DNA of 64,000 bases from Arthrobacter sp. ISL-5. GTDB lineage: Bacteria; Actinomycetota; Actinomycetes; Actinomycetales; Micrococcaceae. Positions within the stretch are counted from its first letter, which is position 1, and each line of letters opens with the position of its first letter. A model generated the notes under the pieces. It ran no database searches. It was not told the DNA's origin and saw only the letters and a list, made by a program, of their open reading frames with translations. The DNA lies in the NCBI RefSeq assembly GCF_018613835.1, contig NZ_JAGGPM010000005.1:1-64000 (forward strand), written 5' to 3'. Below are positions 53,441 to 62,484 of the stretch, in pieces. The position numbers and the translations under genes are program-made.

Positions 53441-53449
53441 GGCACCTTC

Positions 53450-54463
53450 CTAACTGTTCCCAAAAATATCCTGGTAAGCCGTAGCCAGCCGCAGGGGGTC
53501 GTGGACCGGACGCCGACCCGAAGCCCCTACTTTACCCAAGACAACCTCGGCTCCGATCATCCCTGCAGCCTTCTCAAATTCCCGCAGATCCGAGACCGAG
53601 GCGGGATCCGCCAGCACCACGTCCGCGCTGAACTCGGGCGCGTATTCGCGCAGGACGTGCAGGTGGTCGGCTGCGGACATCCCCGACGTTTCCTTGGTGT
53701 CCATGGCGAGGTTCATCGTGAGGCACCTCTTGGCCGGCGTGTCACACAGGGCCTGCCTCATCTCAGGCAGCAGCAGGTGCGGGAGGACAGAGGTGTACCA
53801 GGAGCCCGGTCCCAGCACCACCCAGTCGGCGAGTTCAATCGCGGTCAGCGCCTCAACGCACGCGGGCGCGTGGTCAGGGAGGAGCCTGACGCTTTCGAGC
53901 GAGCCGGCCACCGCGCACCGCGCCTGGCCCCTGATGGTGGTGAGCGTGCTGCTGCCGTCAGGGGCGGCAACCCGCACGTCACCCTCGATCGTCAGCGGCA
54001 CCGTGGACATGGGCAGGACCTGGCCGCGGGCTCCCAGCAGGGCCCCGGCCCACTTCAGCCCGGCCACCGCATCACCCAGCAGCTCCCAGAGCGTGACGAT
54101 CAGCAGGTTTCCCATGGCGTGGTCGTCCAGCGAGCCGCTGCCGCGCGGGGACTTGAACCGGTGCTGCATGACGTCGCGCCAGGTGCGGCCCCAGTCGGTG
54201 TCGTCGCACAGCGCGGAGAGCGCCATGCGGAGATCGCCGGGCGGCAGGACACCGTACTCCTGGCGGAGGCGGCCGGAGGATCCGCCGTCGTCCGCAACGG
54301 TGACAATCGCCGTTAGTTCGGAGGTCAGCAGCCGAAGCGCCGACAGCGACGCCGAGAGGCCGTGGCCTCCGCCGAGGGCCACCACGGAGGGACCCTTGGC
54401 CTGTTGGGAGCCGGCCAGGCCGGCCGGCGGAACCAGTGGCAGCGGGCCGGTTAGCACGCCCAT
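53450..54463 (-). CDS. yvcK: YvcK/CofD-like gluconeogenesis factor
   Basis: 337 aa from ATG 54463. The substrate-loop ALGGGHGLSASLSAL and DDGGSSGRLRQEYGVLPPGDLRMALSAL are typical of the YvcK/CofD fold. The family binds UDP-GlcNAc-like ligands and affects cell-wall precursor supply and gluconeogenic growth. The ATG overlaps the rapZ stop by one base (TAATG). Confidence 0.94.
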   Translation of the reverse strand: MGVLTGPLPLVPPAGLAGSQQAKGPSVVALGGGHGLSASLSALRLLTSELTAIVTVADDGGSSGRLRQEYGVLPPGDLRMALSALCDDTDWGRTWRDVMQHRFKSPRGSGSLDDHAMGNLLIVTLWELLGDAVAGLKWAGALLGARGQVLPMSTVPLTIEGDVRVAAPDGSSTLTTIRGQARCAVAGSLESVRLLPDHAPACVEALTAIELADWVVLGPGSWYTSVLPHLLLPEMRQALCDTPAKRCLTMNLAMDTKETSGMSAADHLHVLREYAPEFSADVVLADPASVSDLREFEKAAGMIGAEVVLGKVGASGRRPVHDPLRLATAYQDIFGNS

Positions 54464-55386
54464 TACTCGCGGCCCAGATCCCGGTGCGTGGTGGTCACCG
54501 TCACGCGCGGATACTGCGCAAGTTTCTTGGACAGCTCGACGGCGACCGCCACCGAACGGTGCTTTCCGCCGGTGCAGCCCACCGCGATGGTGGCGTAGTG
54601 CTTGTTCTCCCGCCGGTACCCGTCCAGGACCGGCTCCAGGGCAAGGACGTAGCGTTCGATGAAACTTGGCACCCCCTCGGCCTGGAGGACGTAGTCGCTC
54701 ACGTCCTGGTCCATGCCGGTGTGCGGGCGCAGCTTGGGGACCCAGTGCGGGTTGGGGATGAACCGGACGTCCGCCACGTAGTTCGCATCCACGGGCAGGC
54801 CGTATTTGAAGCCGAAGCTCATGACGTTGAGCCGCAATGCCACCGGACCGGTTTCCGAGAAGAGTTCCGTGACCGCGGTGGCCAGCCCGTGCACGTTGAG
54901 CGTCGTCGTGTCCAGGACAAGGTCCGAGGAGTCCCGCAGTTCCTTCAGGAGTTCGCGTTCCGCGGCAATGCCGTCCAGGATCCGGCCGCCGCCCTGCAGC
55001 GGGTGCGGCCGCCTTCCCTGCTCGAAGCGGCGGACCAGGACGTCGTCGCTTGCATCGAGGAACAGCACGCGGAACGTGACGCCGCTCGCGGCGAGGGCAC
55101 CGAGGGCGGCCCGGATGTCCGCGAACAGCGCCTTGCTCCGCACGTCCATGACGACGGCGAGCCTGGGGATGGACTGCGGGGCGTGGGACACCAGCTCTGC
55201 GAGCGTGCCCAGCATTTGCGGGGGCAGGTTCTCCACGACGTACCAGCCGTGGTCCTCGAGGGCATCGGAGGCGGTGCTGCGGCCGGCGCCGGACATTCCC
55301 GTCACCACGAGCATTTCCGCTTCGGCGGGCTTGACGGGCGTCAAGCCGTCTTCGTCCGCACCGGATCCCGCCGTCGACTCTGCCAT
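54463..55386 (-). CDS. rapZ: RNase adapter RapZ / nucleotide-binding protein
   Basis: 307 aa from ATG 55386, chosen for the AGGA at 6-nt spacing; longer in-frame starts reach 55449. The P-loop is GMSGAGRST (about 30-38). RapZ-typical blocks include [39 protein letters not shown] and the C-terminal [16 protein letters not shown]. It binds ATP/GTP and, in E. coli, GlcN-6-P and the small RNA GlmZ. In actinobacteria the role is less clear, but its operon with yvcK and whiA is conserved. Confidence 0.93.
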   Translation of the reverse strand: MAESTAGSGADEDGLTPVKPAEAEMLVVTGMSGAGRSTASDALEDHGWYVVENLPPQMLGTLAELVSHAPQSIPRLAVVMDVRSKALFADIRAALGALAASGVTFRVLFLDASDDVLVRRFEQGRRPHPLQGGGRILDGIAAERELLKELRDSSDLVLDTTTLNVHGLATAVTELFSETGPVALRLNVMSFGFKYGLPVDANYVADVRFIPNPHWVPKLRPHTGMDQDVSDYVLQAEGVPSFIERYVLALEPVLDGYRRENKHYATIAVGCTGGKHRSVAVAVELSKKLAQYPRVTVTTTHRDLGRE

Positions 55387-55499
55387 TAAATCCTGCCCCA
55401 TTCCTGCCGTTGCTTCTTGTGTGCTGCGTCCCGTGTACTGCGCACACATCGGCGCACGTCGGATTCCGTACTTACCCTAGCTAACATTCAGGACGCTAG

Positions 55500-57563
55500 C
55501 TAAGTTTCAAGCACTTCTCCGGTGGTCATGTTGATGGCCGGCAGAGCGTCGTCGGCCGCGCCGCCCGCCCCGCCCGCACTGAAATGGGTGACGATCGCCG
55601 CGGCCAGCGCCGGACCGACGCCCTTGGCCGACATGAGTTCCTCAGCGGTGGCGGCCTTGATTTTCCTGACTGAGCCGAACTGGGCCAGCAGCGCCTTGCG
55701 CTTGGACTCGCCGAGTCCCGGCACGCCGTCCAGGGCGGAAACAGTCATGGCCTTGCCGCGCTTCTGCCGGTGGAACGAGATGGCAAAGCGGTGGGCCTCG
55801 TCGCGGATGCGCTGCAGCATGTACAGGCCCTGTGAGGAGCGGGGCAGGATGACCGGGAAGTCGCTGTCAGGGAGCCACACTTCCTCAAGCCGCTTGGCCA
55901 GGCCCACGACATACACGTCATCGATGCCCAGCTCGGCCAGGGCACGGGCGGCGGCATTGACCTGCGGCTTGCCGCCGTCCACCACCACGAGGTTGGGCGG
56001 GTAGGCGAACTTTGCCCGCGGCGCGGGGGTGGTGGTGTCCGCAATACCGGCATCCGCAGAGCCGGCCGCAGAGCCGGCCGCAGAGCCGGCCGCGGAGCCG
56101 GCCGCTTGTGCCGCGGGGTCCGGCTCCGGGGGTGCCAGCTGGGAGGCTTCCACCTGCGCGGTTTTGTCCACCAGATAGTGGCGGAAGCGCCGGGTCAGGA
56201 CGTCGTGCATGGCGGCGGTGTCATCGGTCGCCGCCGCTCCGGTGATGGAGAACTTCCGGTAGTCGGATTTCTTCGGCAGCCCGTCTTCCACCACCACCAT
56301 CGACGCCACCACGTTGGTCCCCTGGACGTGGGAGACGTCATAGCATTCGATGCGCAGCAGCGGGACGGGCAGTTCCAGTGCTTCCTGAAGTTCCTGCAGG
56401 CCCTGGGACCTGACAGTGAGGTCGCCCGCGCGGCGTGTCTTGTGGAGCCGGAGGGCGTGTTCGGCATTCTCCCGGACCGTGGACATCAGGGCGGCTTTGT
56501 CGCCGCGCTGCGGAACCCGGATGTCGACCTTTGCCCCGCGGAGGCCACCCAGCCACACGGCCAGGTCCCCGGCATTGCTGGGCTCCACCGGCACGAGCAC
56601 CTCCCGGGGAAGCCGTCCCTGGGTGTCGCCGTCTTCGCCGTAGACCTGCTGGAGCAGGTGCTCGACCAGGTCCGGGGTGGTGGCGTCCTCCACTTTTTCG
56701 ACCACCCATCCGCGCTGGCCTTTGACGCGGCCGCCGCGGACATGGAAAACCTGGACCGCCGCTTCGAGCTCGTCCTCGTAGAGCGCGAAGACGTCGGCGT
56801 CCGTGTCCTCCGCCAGCACCACGGCGTTCCGCTCGAAGACCTTGCGCATGGCCGCAATGTCGTCGCGGAGCCTGGCGGCCCGTTCGTAGTCCAGTTCCGC
56901 TACTGCAGCCGCCATCTCCTTTTCCAGCCGGCTGATGAACCGCTTGGCCTCGCCGCCCATGAAGGCGCAGAAGTCCTCGGCCAAGGCACGGTGTTCCTCG
57001 GGGGTGACGCGCCCGACGCACGGGGCCGAGCACTTGTCGATGTAGCCCAACAGGCACGGCCGGCCGCTGGCCTGGGCGCGCTTCAGCACGCCGGCGCTGC
57101 AGCTGCGCACGGGAAATACGCGGAGCAGGGTGTCCATGGTTTCCCGGATGGCGCCCGCCGTGTAGGGGCCGAAGTAGCGCGTGCCCTTCTTCCGATCGCC
57201 CCGCATGACCTGCACCCGCGGCAGCTTCTCCCCCATGGTGACGGCCAGGTAGGGGTAGGTCTTGTCATCCCGGAAGACCACATTGAACCGCGGCTTGAAT
57301 TCCTTGATCCAGGTGTATTCCAGCTGGAGGGATTCCAGCTCGCTGCCCACGACCGTCCACTCGACGCTGCTGGCCGCGTGGACCATCGCGTGGGTCTTGG
57401 GCAGCAGCCCCGCAGGGTTGGCGAAGTAGGAGTTCAGCCGCGAGCGGAGGTTCTTGGCCTTGCCGACGTAAATGACCCGCCCGTGGGGGTCCCTGAACCT
57501 GTAGACGCCCGGATTGGTCGGAATCTCACCCGTCTGGGGCCGGTAACTCATTGGATCTGCCAC
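55500..57563 (-). CDS. uvrC: Excinuclease ABC subunit C
   Basis: 687 aa from GTG 57563 (ATG 57551 possible). The GIY-YIG nuclease is [26 protein letters not shown] (about 18-43). The UVR UvrB-binding helix is [23 protein letters not shown] (about 215-237). The RNase H-like second nuclease has [20 protein letters not shown] and [16 protein letters not shown]-terminal double helix-hairpin-helix ends it. A linker of four AAGS units (near 490-507), encoded by a 12-bp minisatellite, separates the two nuclease halves and may vary among strains. It makes the two incisions of nucleotide-excision repair with UvrAB. Confidence 0.95.
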   Translation of the reverse strand: MADPMSYRPQTGEIPTNPGVYRFRDPHGRVIYVGKAKNLRSRLNSYFANPAGLLPKTHAMVHAASSVEWTVVGSELESLQLEYTWIKEFKPRFNVVFRDDKTYPYLAVTMGEKLPRVQVMRGDRKKGTRYFGPYTAGAIRETMDTLLRVFPVRSCSAGVLKRAQASGRPCLLGYIDKCSAPCVGRVTPEEHRALAEDFCAFMGGEAKRFISRLEKEMAAAVAELDYERAARLRDDIAAMRKVFERNAVVLAEDTDADVFALYEDELEAAVQVFHVRGGRVKGQRGWVVEKVEDATTPDLVEHLLQQVYGEDGDTQGRLPREVLVPVEPSNAGDLAVWLGGLRGAKVDIRVPQRGDKAALMSTVRENAEHALRLHKTRRAGDLTVRSQGLQELQEALELPVPLLRIECYDVSHVQGTNVVASMVVVEDGLPKKSDYRKFSITGAAATDDTAAMHDVLTRRFRHYLVDKTAQVEASQLAPPEPDPAAQAAGSAAGSAAGSAAGSADAGIADTTTPAPRAKFAYPPNLVVVDGGKPQVNAAARALAELGIDDVYVVGLAKRLEEVWLPDSDFPVILPRSSQGLYMLQRIRDEAHRFAISFHRQKRGKAMTVSALDGVPGLGESKRKALLAQFGSVRKIKAATAEELMSAKGVGPALAAAIVTHFSAGGAGGAADDALPAINMTTGEVLET
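56057..56104. repeat. 12-bp minisatellite within uvrC
   Basis: Three copies of CAGAGCCGGCCG (56057-56068, 56069-56080, 56081-56092) and one CGGAGCCGGCCG (56093-56104) run in register with codons. They give four repeats of four residues (Ala-Ala-Gly-Ser) in the UvrC linker. Slippage would add or remove four residues in frame. Confidence 0.9.
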
Positions 57564-57637
57564 GGTTCCAGTCTACTGAGCCGGCGGCAGGCCGAACGCC
57601 ATGCACGAGGCACATGCACGAGGCGCCGGCCAGCGCC

Positions 57638-58306
57638 CTACTCGACGGTTTTGCTCTGGTTGTAGCTGGTGGAGCGTTCCTGCCCGCTGAGCTCGGCAAT
57701 GGCGTCCATGATGCGGTCGGTGACCTGGCGGCGCGCCGGGAGCGAGTGGTCCGGCCCGGTCTTGTCAAAGTAGAGCGGCTCGCCGACTTTCATGGTGAAG
57801 TGCTGCGGCTTGACCGCGTTGCGGCCCGCGGGCTGCAGTTTCTCGGTGCCGATCAGCCCGACCGGGATCACCGGCGCACCGGTGGTCAGTGCCAGCCAGC
57901 CGACGCCGGTCCGGCCCCGGTAGAGGATCCCGTCGCGGGAGCGGGTGCCCTCGGGGTAGATACCGATTCCCCTCCCGTCCTCCAGGATGTCCAGAAGGGT
58001 CTTCAGTGCCTGCACGCTGGCTGCCTGCTCGCCGCGCTCGACGGGAATCGATCCCACTGCTTCAAAGAAGGACTTCATGATGCGTCCCTTGACGCCCTTT
58101 GTGGTGAAGTATTCCGCCTTGGCGAAGAAGGCGACGGGGCGGGGCATGAGGGCCTGCACGATCACGCTGTCAAGAAAAGAGAGGTGGTTGGGGGCCACGA
58201 TGAACGGACCCTCCTTGGGGACGTTCTCCAGTCCGATCACCGTCGGCCGGCACGTTCCCGAGATGAGGCCGCGCGTGGTCCAGCGGATTCCGTCAAACAG
58301 CTCCAT
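57638..58306 (-). CDS. 1-acylglycerol-3-phosphate O-acyltransferase (PlsC family)
   Basis: 222 aa. The acyltransferase motifs are APNHLSFLDS (N-H-x4-D), AVGSIPVERGEQA, GIYPEGTRSRDG and GAPVIPVGLIG. It would add the second acyl chain in phosphatidic acid synthesis; several paralogues are normal in actinobacteria. The start ATG 58306 lies inside the upstream HAD gene by 14 bp, so the two are co-translated. Confidence 0.92.
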   Translation of the reverse strand: MELFDGIRWTTRGLISGTCRPTVIGLENVPKEGPFIVAPNHLSFLDSVIVQALMPRPVAFFAKAEYFTTKGVKGRIMKSFFEAVGSIPVERGEQAASVQALKTLLDILEDGRGIGIYPEGTRSRDGILYRGRTGVGWLALTTGAPVIPVGLIGTEKLQPAGRNAVKPQHFTMKVGEPLYFDKTGPDHSLPARRQVTDRIMDAIAELSGQERSTSYNQSKTVE

Positions 58307-59009
58307 CGTTGCGCACCTCGCTCAGTGCCGCGGCGCGGACAGCTTCCAGCTCCTCGATTTTGGTGCGCAGGGCCAGGGTGTCGGGGACCACTGCCACGGC
58401 CCCGGCTTCCTCGAGCTCGCCGTCGGGCGCAAAACCCCAGCTGACGCCGATGCAGTCAATACCGTTGGCGAAGGCGCCGGCAACGTCCTGGGCCCTGTCC
58501 CCCACCATGATGGCGTGCTGGGTGCGGAGGTCCGCCAATGCGGCGGCGATGATCCCGGTCTTTCCGACGGGCCCTGCGGCTGCTGCGGTCTCGTCCTCCG
58601 CGGAGCCCCTGATGAAGAGGAACCGGTCGGCAATCCTGTGGTGCTGAAGGACGAGGTTCGCCAAGGTTTCCGGTTTCTGCGTGGCCACCGCGACAGGGCG
58701 GCCGGAAGCGACATAGCCGTCGAGGAGCTCGACCATGCCGGGGTAAAGGCGGCTCTGCGCGATGCCGCTTTCCGCGTAGCGCAATCGGTAGCTGCGGATG
58801 ACGTTCTTCAGCATGGCCGGCGGAACCCGTGCGATGGTCAGCAGCGAGTCACTCAGCTTTGGCCCGACCATGGCGTCCAGGAGATCCTGGCTGGGGACGG
58901 GAATACCGAATTCAGTGAGAGCCGCGGCAATTCCGTCTGTTATCCCGCCGGCCGGATCGACAAGAGTGCCGTCCAGGTCGAAGATCACGGGCACTGTTGT
59001 TGAAGTCAC
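58293..59009 (-). CDS. HAD family hydrolase (phosphoglycolate-phosphatase-like)
   Basis: 238 aa. HAD motif I is FDLDGTLVD (residues 10-18), motif II Thr in VAVATQKPETLANLVL, the Lys-containing motif III VGKTGIIAAAL and motif IV MVGDRAQDVAGA. The cap is of the Gph/PGMB-like helical type. The substrate is a phosphate monoester, not specified by sequence. It overlaps the acyltransferase gene and runs downstream of uvrA on the same strand. Confidence 0.9.
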   Translation of the reverse strand: MTSTTVPVIFDLDGTLVDPAGGITDGIAAALTEFGIPVPSQDLLDAMVGPKLSDSLLTIARVPPAMLKNVIRSYRLRYAESGIAQSRLYPGMVELLDGYVASGRPVAVATQKPETLANLVLQHHRIADRFLFIRGSAEDETAAAAGPVGKTGIIAAALADLRTQHAIMVGDRAQDVAGAFANGIDCIGVSWGFAPDGELEEAGAVAVVPDTLALRTKIEELEAVRAAALSEVRNDGAV

Positions 59010-59068
59010 CGGCTTAGTTTCTCACGACAGCACGCCTGTACAAATTCACATGCCGTGCCGGGAATACT

Positions 59069-59116
59069 TCCGGCCCGCCGCGGGGCCTCCGCCGCCGCGC
59101 CGTGCGGCGGGCCGGA
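59069..59116 (-). terminator. Hairpin after uvrA
   Basis: TCCGGCCCGCCGC (59069-59081) is the exact reverse complement of GCGGCGGGCCGGA (59104-59116). The loop is 22 nt. It lies 12 bp past the uvrA stop on the minus strand. It has no clear T-run, so the terminator call is tentative. Confidence 0.5.
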
Positions 59117-59127
59117 CCCCGCTGCTC

Positions 59128-62055
59128 CTACCCCAGGATTTCGGCCAGGAACGAGGCTGTGTGGCTCTCCTTCGACTTGGCAAGCTGCTCCGGCGTGCCC
59201 GACGCCACGATACGCCCGCCGCCGGAACCGCCGTCAGGTCCCAGGTCCACGATCCAGTCCGCGCTCTTGATGACGTCCAGGTTGTGTTCGATGGTGATGA
59301 CGGTGTTGCCCTTGTCCACAAGGCCCTGCAGCACCATCAGCAGCTTGCGGATGTCCTCGAAGTGCAGTCCTGTGGTTGGCTCGTCAAGGACGTATACGCT
59401 GCGCCCGTTCGAGCGCTTCTGGAGCTCGGCGGCAAGCTTGACGCGCTGTGCTTCGCCGCCGGACAACGTGGTGGCCGGCTGCCCCAGGCGGACGTACCCC
59501 AGGCCCACGTCCACCAGCGTGTTCAGGTGGCGGGCGATGGGCGAGAAGGCCGCGAAGAACTCTGCACCCTCTTCGATGGGCATGTTCAGCACGTCCGCGA
59601 TGGTCTTGCCCTTGTAGTGAACCTCGAGTGTCTCGCGGTTGTACCGCGCCCCGTGGCACACCTCGCACGGAACATAGACATCGGGCAGGAAGTTCATCTC
59701 GATCTTCAGGGTGCCGTCACCGGAACAGGCCTCGCACCGACCGCCCTTGACATTGAAGGAGAAGCGGCCGGGCAGATAGCCGCGGACCTTGGCCTCTGTG
59801 GTCTCCGCGAACAGCTTGCGGATGTTGTCGAACACGCCGGTGTAGGTTGCCGGGTTGGAGCGCGGCGTGCGTCCGATCGGGCTCTGGTCCACGTGGACCA
59901 CCTTGTCCAGGTGTTCCAGCCCCTGGACCGTGCGGTGCCGCCCGGCCACCTGCTTGGCTCCGTTGAGCTTGTTGGCCAGGACCTTGTAGAGGATCTCGTT
60001 GACCAGGGTTGATTTGCCGGAGCCGCTGACCCCCGTCACCGCCGTGAACAGCCCAAGGGGGAAGGCGGCGTCGACGTTGATGAGGTTGTTTTCGCGCGCC
60101 CCGACGACTTTCAGCTCACGTTTTTTGTCGTACTTGCGGCGCTTCTTGGGGATGTCGATCTTCTTGCGCCCCGAAAGGTAATCGCCCGTCAGCGATTCCG
60201 TGTTTTCGAGGAGGGCCTGGTAGGAACCGGAATGGACCACTTGCCCGCCGTGCTCCCCCGCGCCCGGCCCGATGTCCACGATCCAGTCCGCTTCGTGGAT
60301 GGTGTCTTCGTCGTGCTCGACGACAATGAGCGTGTTCCCCATGTCCCTCAACCGGGTGAGCGTCTCGATGAGCCGGCGGTTGTCCCTTTGGTGCAGGCCG
60401 ATGGAGGGCTCGTCGAGGACGTAGAGAACGCCCACGAGGCCGGAACCGATCTGGGTGGCGAGCCGGATGCGCTGCGCCTCACCGCCGGACAGGGTTGCGG
60501 ACGGGCGTTCAAGGTTCAGGTATTCCAGGCCGACGTCCAACAGGAAGGTCAGGCGGGCCTGGATTTCCTTGAGGACCTGGTGGGCGATCTGCGCCTCGCG
60601 TCCGGTCAGCACGAGGTTGTTGAGGAACTCGGCGCACTCACGCATGGGCAGTGCCGCGACATCGGCGATCGACTTGCCGTTGATGAGGACCGACAGCGAC
60701 GCCGGATTCAGGCGTGCGCCGTTGCAGGCGGGGCAGGGTACCTGCCGCATGTATTCCTCGTAGCGGTCGCGGGCCCAGTCGGAGTCCGTTTCGCCGTGCT
60801 TGCGGTGCACATACTGAATGGCGCCCTCGAAGCCGGTGCTGTACTTGCGCTCCCGGCCAAACCTGTTGCGGTACTGGACCACAACCTTGTGGTCCTTTCC
60901 GTGGAGCACGGTCTGGCGGACGTCGACCGGCAGTTTTTCCCACGGGGTGTCCATGGAGAAGCCGAGTTCCTTGGCCAGTCCGTCGAGCAGGCGGTTCCAG
61001 TACTCGGTTGTGGCTGTGCCGAGCGACCACGGCGCTATGGCGCCTTCAGCCAGCGAGAGCTCGGGGTTGGGAATGATGAGTTCCTCGTCAACCTCAAGCT
61101 TGGTGCCAATGCCGCTGCAGGCAGAGCAGGCGCCGAAGGGGTTGTTGAACGAAAAGGACCTCGGTTCGATTTCATCGATGGCCAGGGGATGTTCGTTGGG
61201 GCAGGCAAGATTCTCGGAGAACGCACGCAGGCGGCCCGGATCATCGGCGTCCAGGTCAACGAAGTCGGCCAGCACGCGCCCCTCGGCAAGACCGAGGGCC
61301 GTTTCGATGGAGTCCGTCAGGCGCTGGCTGATGCCCTCCTTGACCACCAGCCGGTCCACCACCACCTCGATGGTGTGCTTGAACTGCTTCCCGAGCTTGG
61401 GGGGATCGCTGAGCTGGATGAGCTCGCCGTCCACCCGGGCGCGTGAGTAGCCCTTCGCGGTCAGTTCCTTGAAGAGGTCCACGAATTCACCCTTGCGGCC
61501 CCGCACCACGGGCGCGAGGATCTGGAAGCGTGTGCCGTCCTCCAGTTCCAGGAGCTGGTCCACAATCTGCTGCGGCGTCTGCTTGATGACCGGCTCGCCG
61601 CAGACAGGGCAGTGCGGACGGCCCACCCGTGCCCACAGGAGGCGCATGTAGTCGTAGATTTCGGTGATGGTGCCGACCGTTGAGCGCGGGTTCTTGCTCG
61701 TGGACTTCTGGTCGATGGAGACCGCGGGCGAAAGGCCTTCGATGAAGTCGACGTCGGGCTTGTCCACCTGCCCCAGGAACTGCCGGGCGTAGGCCGAGAG
61801 GGATTCGACATAGCGGCGCTGGCCCTCGGCGAAGATGGTGTCAAAAGCGAGGGACGACTTGCCCGAACCGGACAGCCCGGTGAAGACGATCATGGCGTCG
61901 CGTGGAAGATCGAGGTCGACGTTGCGCAGGTTGTGTTCGCGTGCGCCCTTGACGACCAGGCGGGAGAGATCCGGGCGCGCCGGTTTGGGGTGGTTCAGCG
62001 GCACGACGGCGGAGTGGGCATCAACGGCTGTTTCTTCAGCTACGGCTTTAGGCAC
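59128..62055 (-). CDS. uvrA: Excinuclease ABC subunit A
   Basis: 975 aa from GTG 62055. There are two ABC-ATPase modules: Walker [14 protein letters not shown], signature [12 protein letters not shown] and [14 protein letters not shown] in the first, and Walker [22 protein letters not shown] and [17 protein letters not shown] in the second. Two zinc-binding cysteine modules are seen (CSGIGTKL and [14 protein letters not shown] with neighbouring CEVCHGARY). It recognises damage with UvrB in nucleotide excision repair. It is upstream of the HAD gene; uvrC lies 1.6 kb further. Confidence 0.96.
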   Translation of the reverse strand: MPKAVAEETAVDAHSAVVPLNHPKPARPDLSRLVVKGAREHNLRNVDLDLPRDAMIVFTGLSGSGKSSLAFDTIFAEGQRRYVESLSAYARQFLGQVDKPDVDFIEGLSPAVSIDQKSTSKNPRSTVGTITEIYDYMRLLWARVGRPHCPVCGEPVIKQTPQQIVDQLLELEDGTRFQILAPVVRGRKGEFVDLFKELTAKGYSRARVDGELIQLSDPPKLGKQFKHTIEVVVDRLVVKEGISQRLTDSIETALGLAEGRVLADFVDLDADDPGRLRAFSENLACPNEHPLAIDEIEPRSFSFNNPFGACSACSGIGTKLEVDEELIIPNPELSLAEGAIAPWSLGTATTEYWNRLLDGLAKELGFSMDTPWEKLPVDVRQTVLHGKDHKVVVQYRNRFGRERKYSTGFEGAIQYVHRKHGETDSDWARDRYEEYMRQVPCPACNGARLNPASLSVLINGKSIADVAALPMRECAEFLNNLVLTGREAQIAHQVLKEIQARLTFLLDVGLEYLNLERPSATLSGGEAQRIRLATQIGSGLVGVLYVLDEPSIGLHQRDNRRLIETLTRLRDMGNTLIVVEHDEDTIHEADWIVDIGPGAGEHGGQVVHSGSYQALLENTESLTGDYLSGRKKIDIPKKRRKYDKKRELKVVGARENNLINVDAAFPLGLFTAVTGVSGSGKSTLVNEILYKVLANKLNGAKQVAGRHRTVQGLEHLDKVVHVDQSPIGRTPRSNPATYTGVFDNIRKLFAETTEAKVRGYLPGRFSFNVKGGRCEACSGDGTLKIEMNFLPDVYVPCEVCHGARYNRETLEVHYKGKTIADVLNMPIEEGAEFFAAFSPIARHLNTLVDVGLGYVRLGQPATTLSGGEAQRVKLAAELQKRSNGRSVYVLDEPTTGLHFEDIRKLLMVLQGLVDKGNTVITIEHNLDVIKSADWIVDLGPDGGSGGGRIVASGTPEQLAKSKESHTASFLAEILG

Positions 62056-62103
62056 GGACTAATGCTAATCGAAAACTTCTTCGAATATCCATGCGGACCC
62101 CCG

Positions 62104-62484
62104 CTAGCCCGCATCGTAGGCCGCCGCCAGCAGGTGGACGGCCTCGGCGAACGTGGCGCCCTGGGATTTGGCTGCGGCGGCATAGTCCGCGGCAGCCTCG
62201 GACAACACGCCCCACCGTTCGTCGCGGGCGCACACCACGGTGCCGTTCCTGCCCTTGGTGGCCACGACGCCGGCAGCCTCAAGCTCTTTGTACGCCCTGG
62301 CGACCGTGTGCGGGGCAACGCCGAGGACCCCGGCGAGGTTCCTGACGGCGGGCAGCCGGGTTCCCGGGGCAATCTTTCCCTGATCGGCCTGTTCGATGAT
62401 GTGGAGCCGCAGCTGCTCGTAGAGCGCCACGGAGCTGGCGTGGTTGGGCTTCCACTGCCCCGGGAAGGCTTCACCGGTGCTCAC
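62104..62484 (-). CDS. GntR family transcriptional regulator
   Basis: 126 aa from GTG 62484. A short single-domain YtrA-type GntR with SVALYEQLRLHIIEQADQGKIAPGTRLP, the HTH PAVRNLAGVLGVAPHTVARAYKEL and the wing GVVATKGRNGTVV. It overlaps the ABC exporter stop by 4 bp (GTGA). YtrA-type regulators are usually encoded with an ABC transporter they control, which fits here. Confidence 0.9.
   Translation of the reverse strand: MSTGEAFPGQWKPNHASSVALYEQLRLHIIEQADQGKIAPGTRLPAVRNLAGVLGVAPHTVARAYKELEAAGVVATKGRNGTVVCARDERWGVLSEAAADYAAAAKSQGATFAEAVHLLAAAYDAG

Noticed and set aside
54464..55447. Long N-terminal extension of YvcK
   Set aside because: It runs in an alternative frame through rapZ; YvcK homology begins at ATG 54463.
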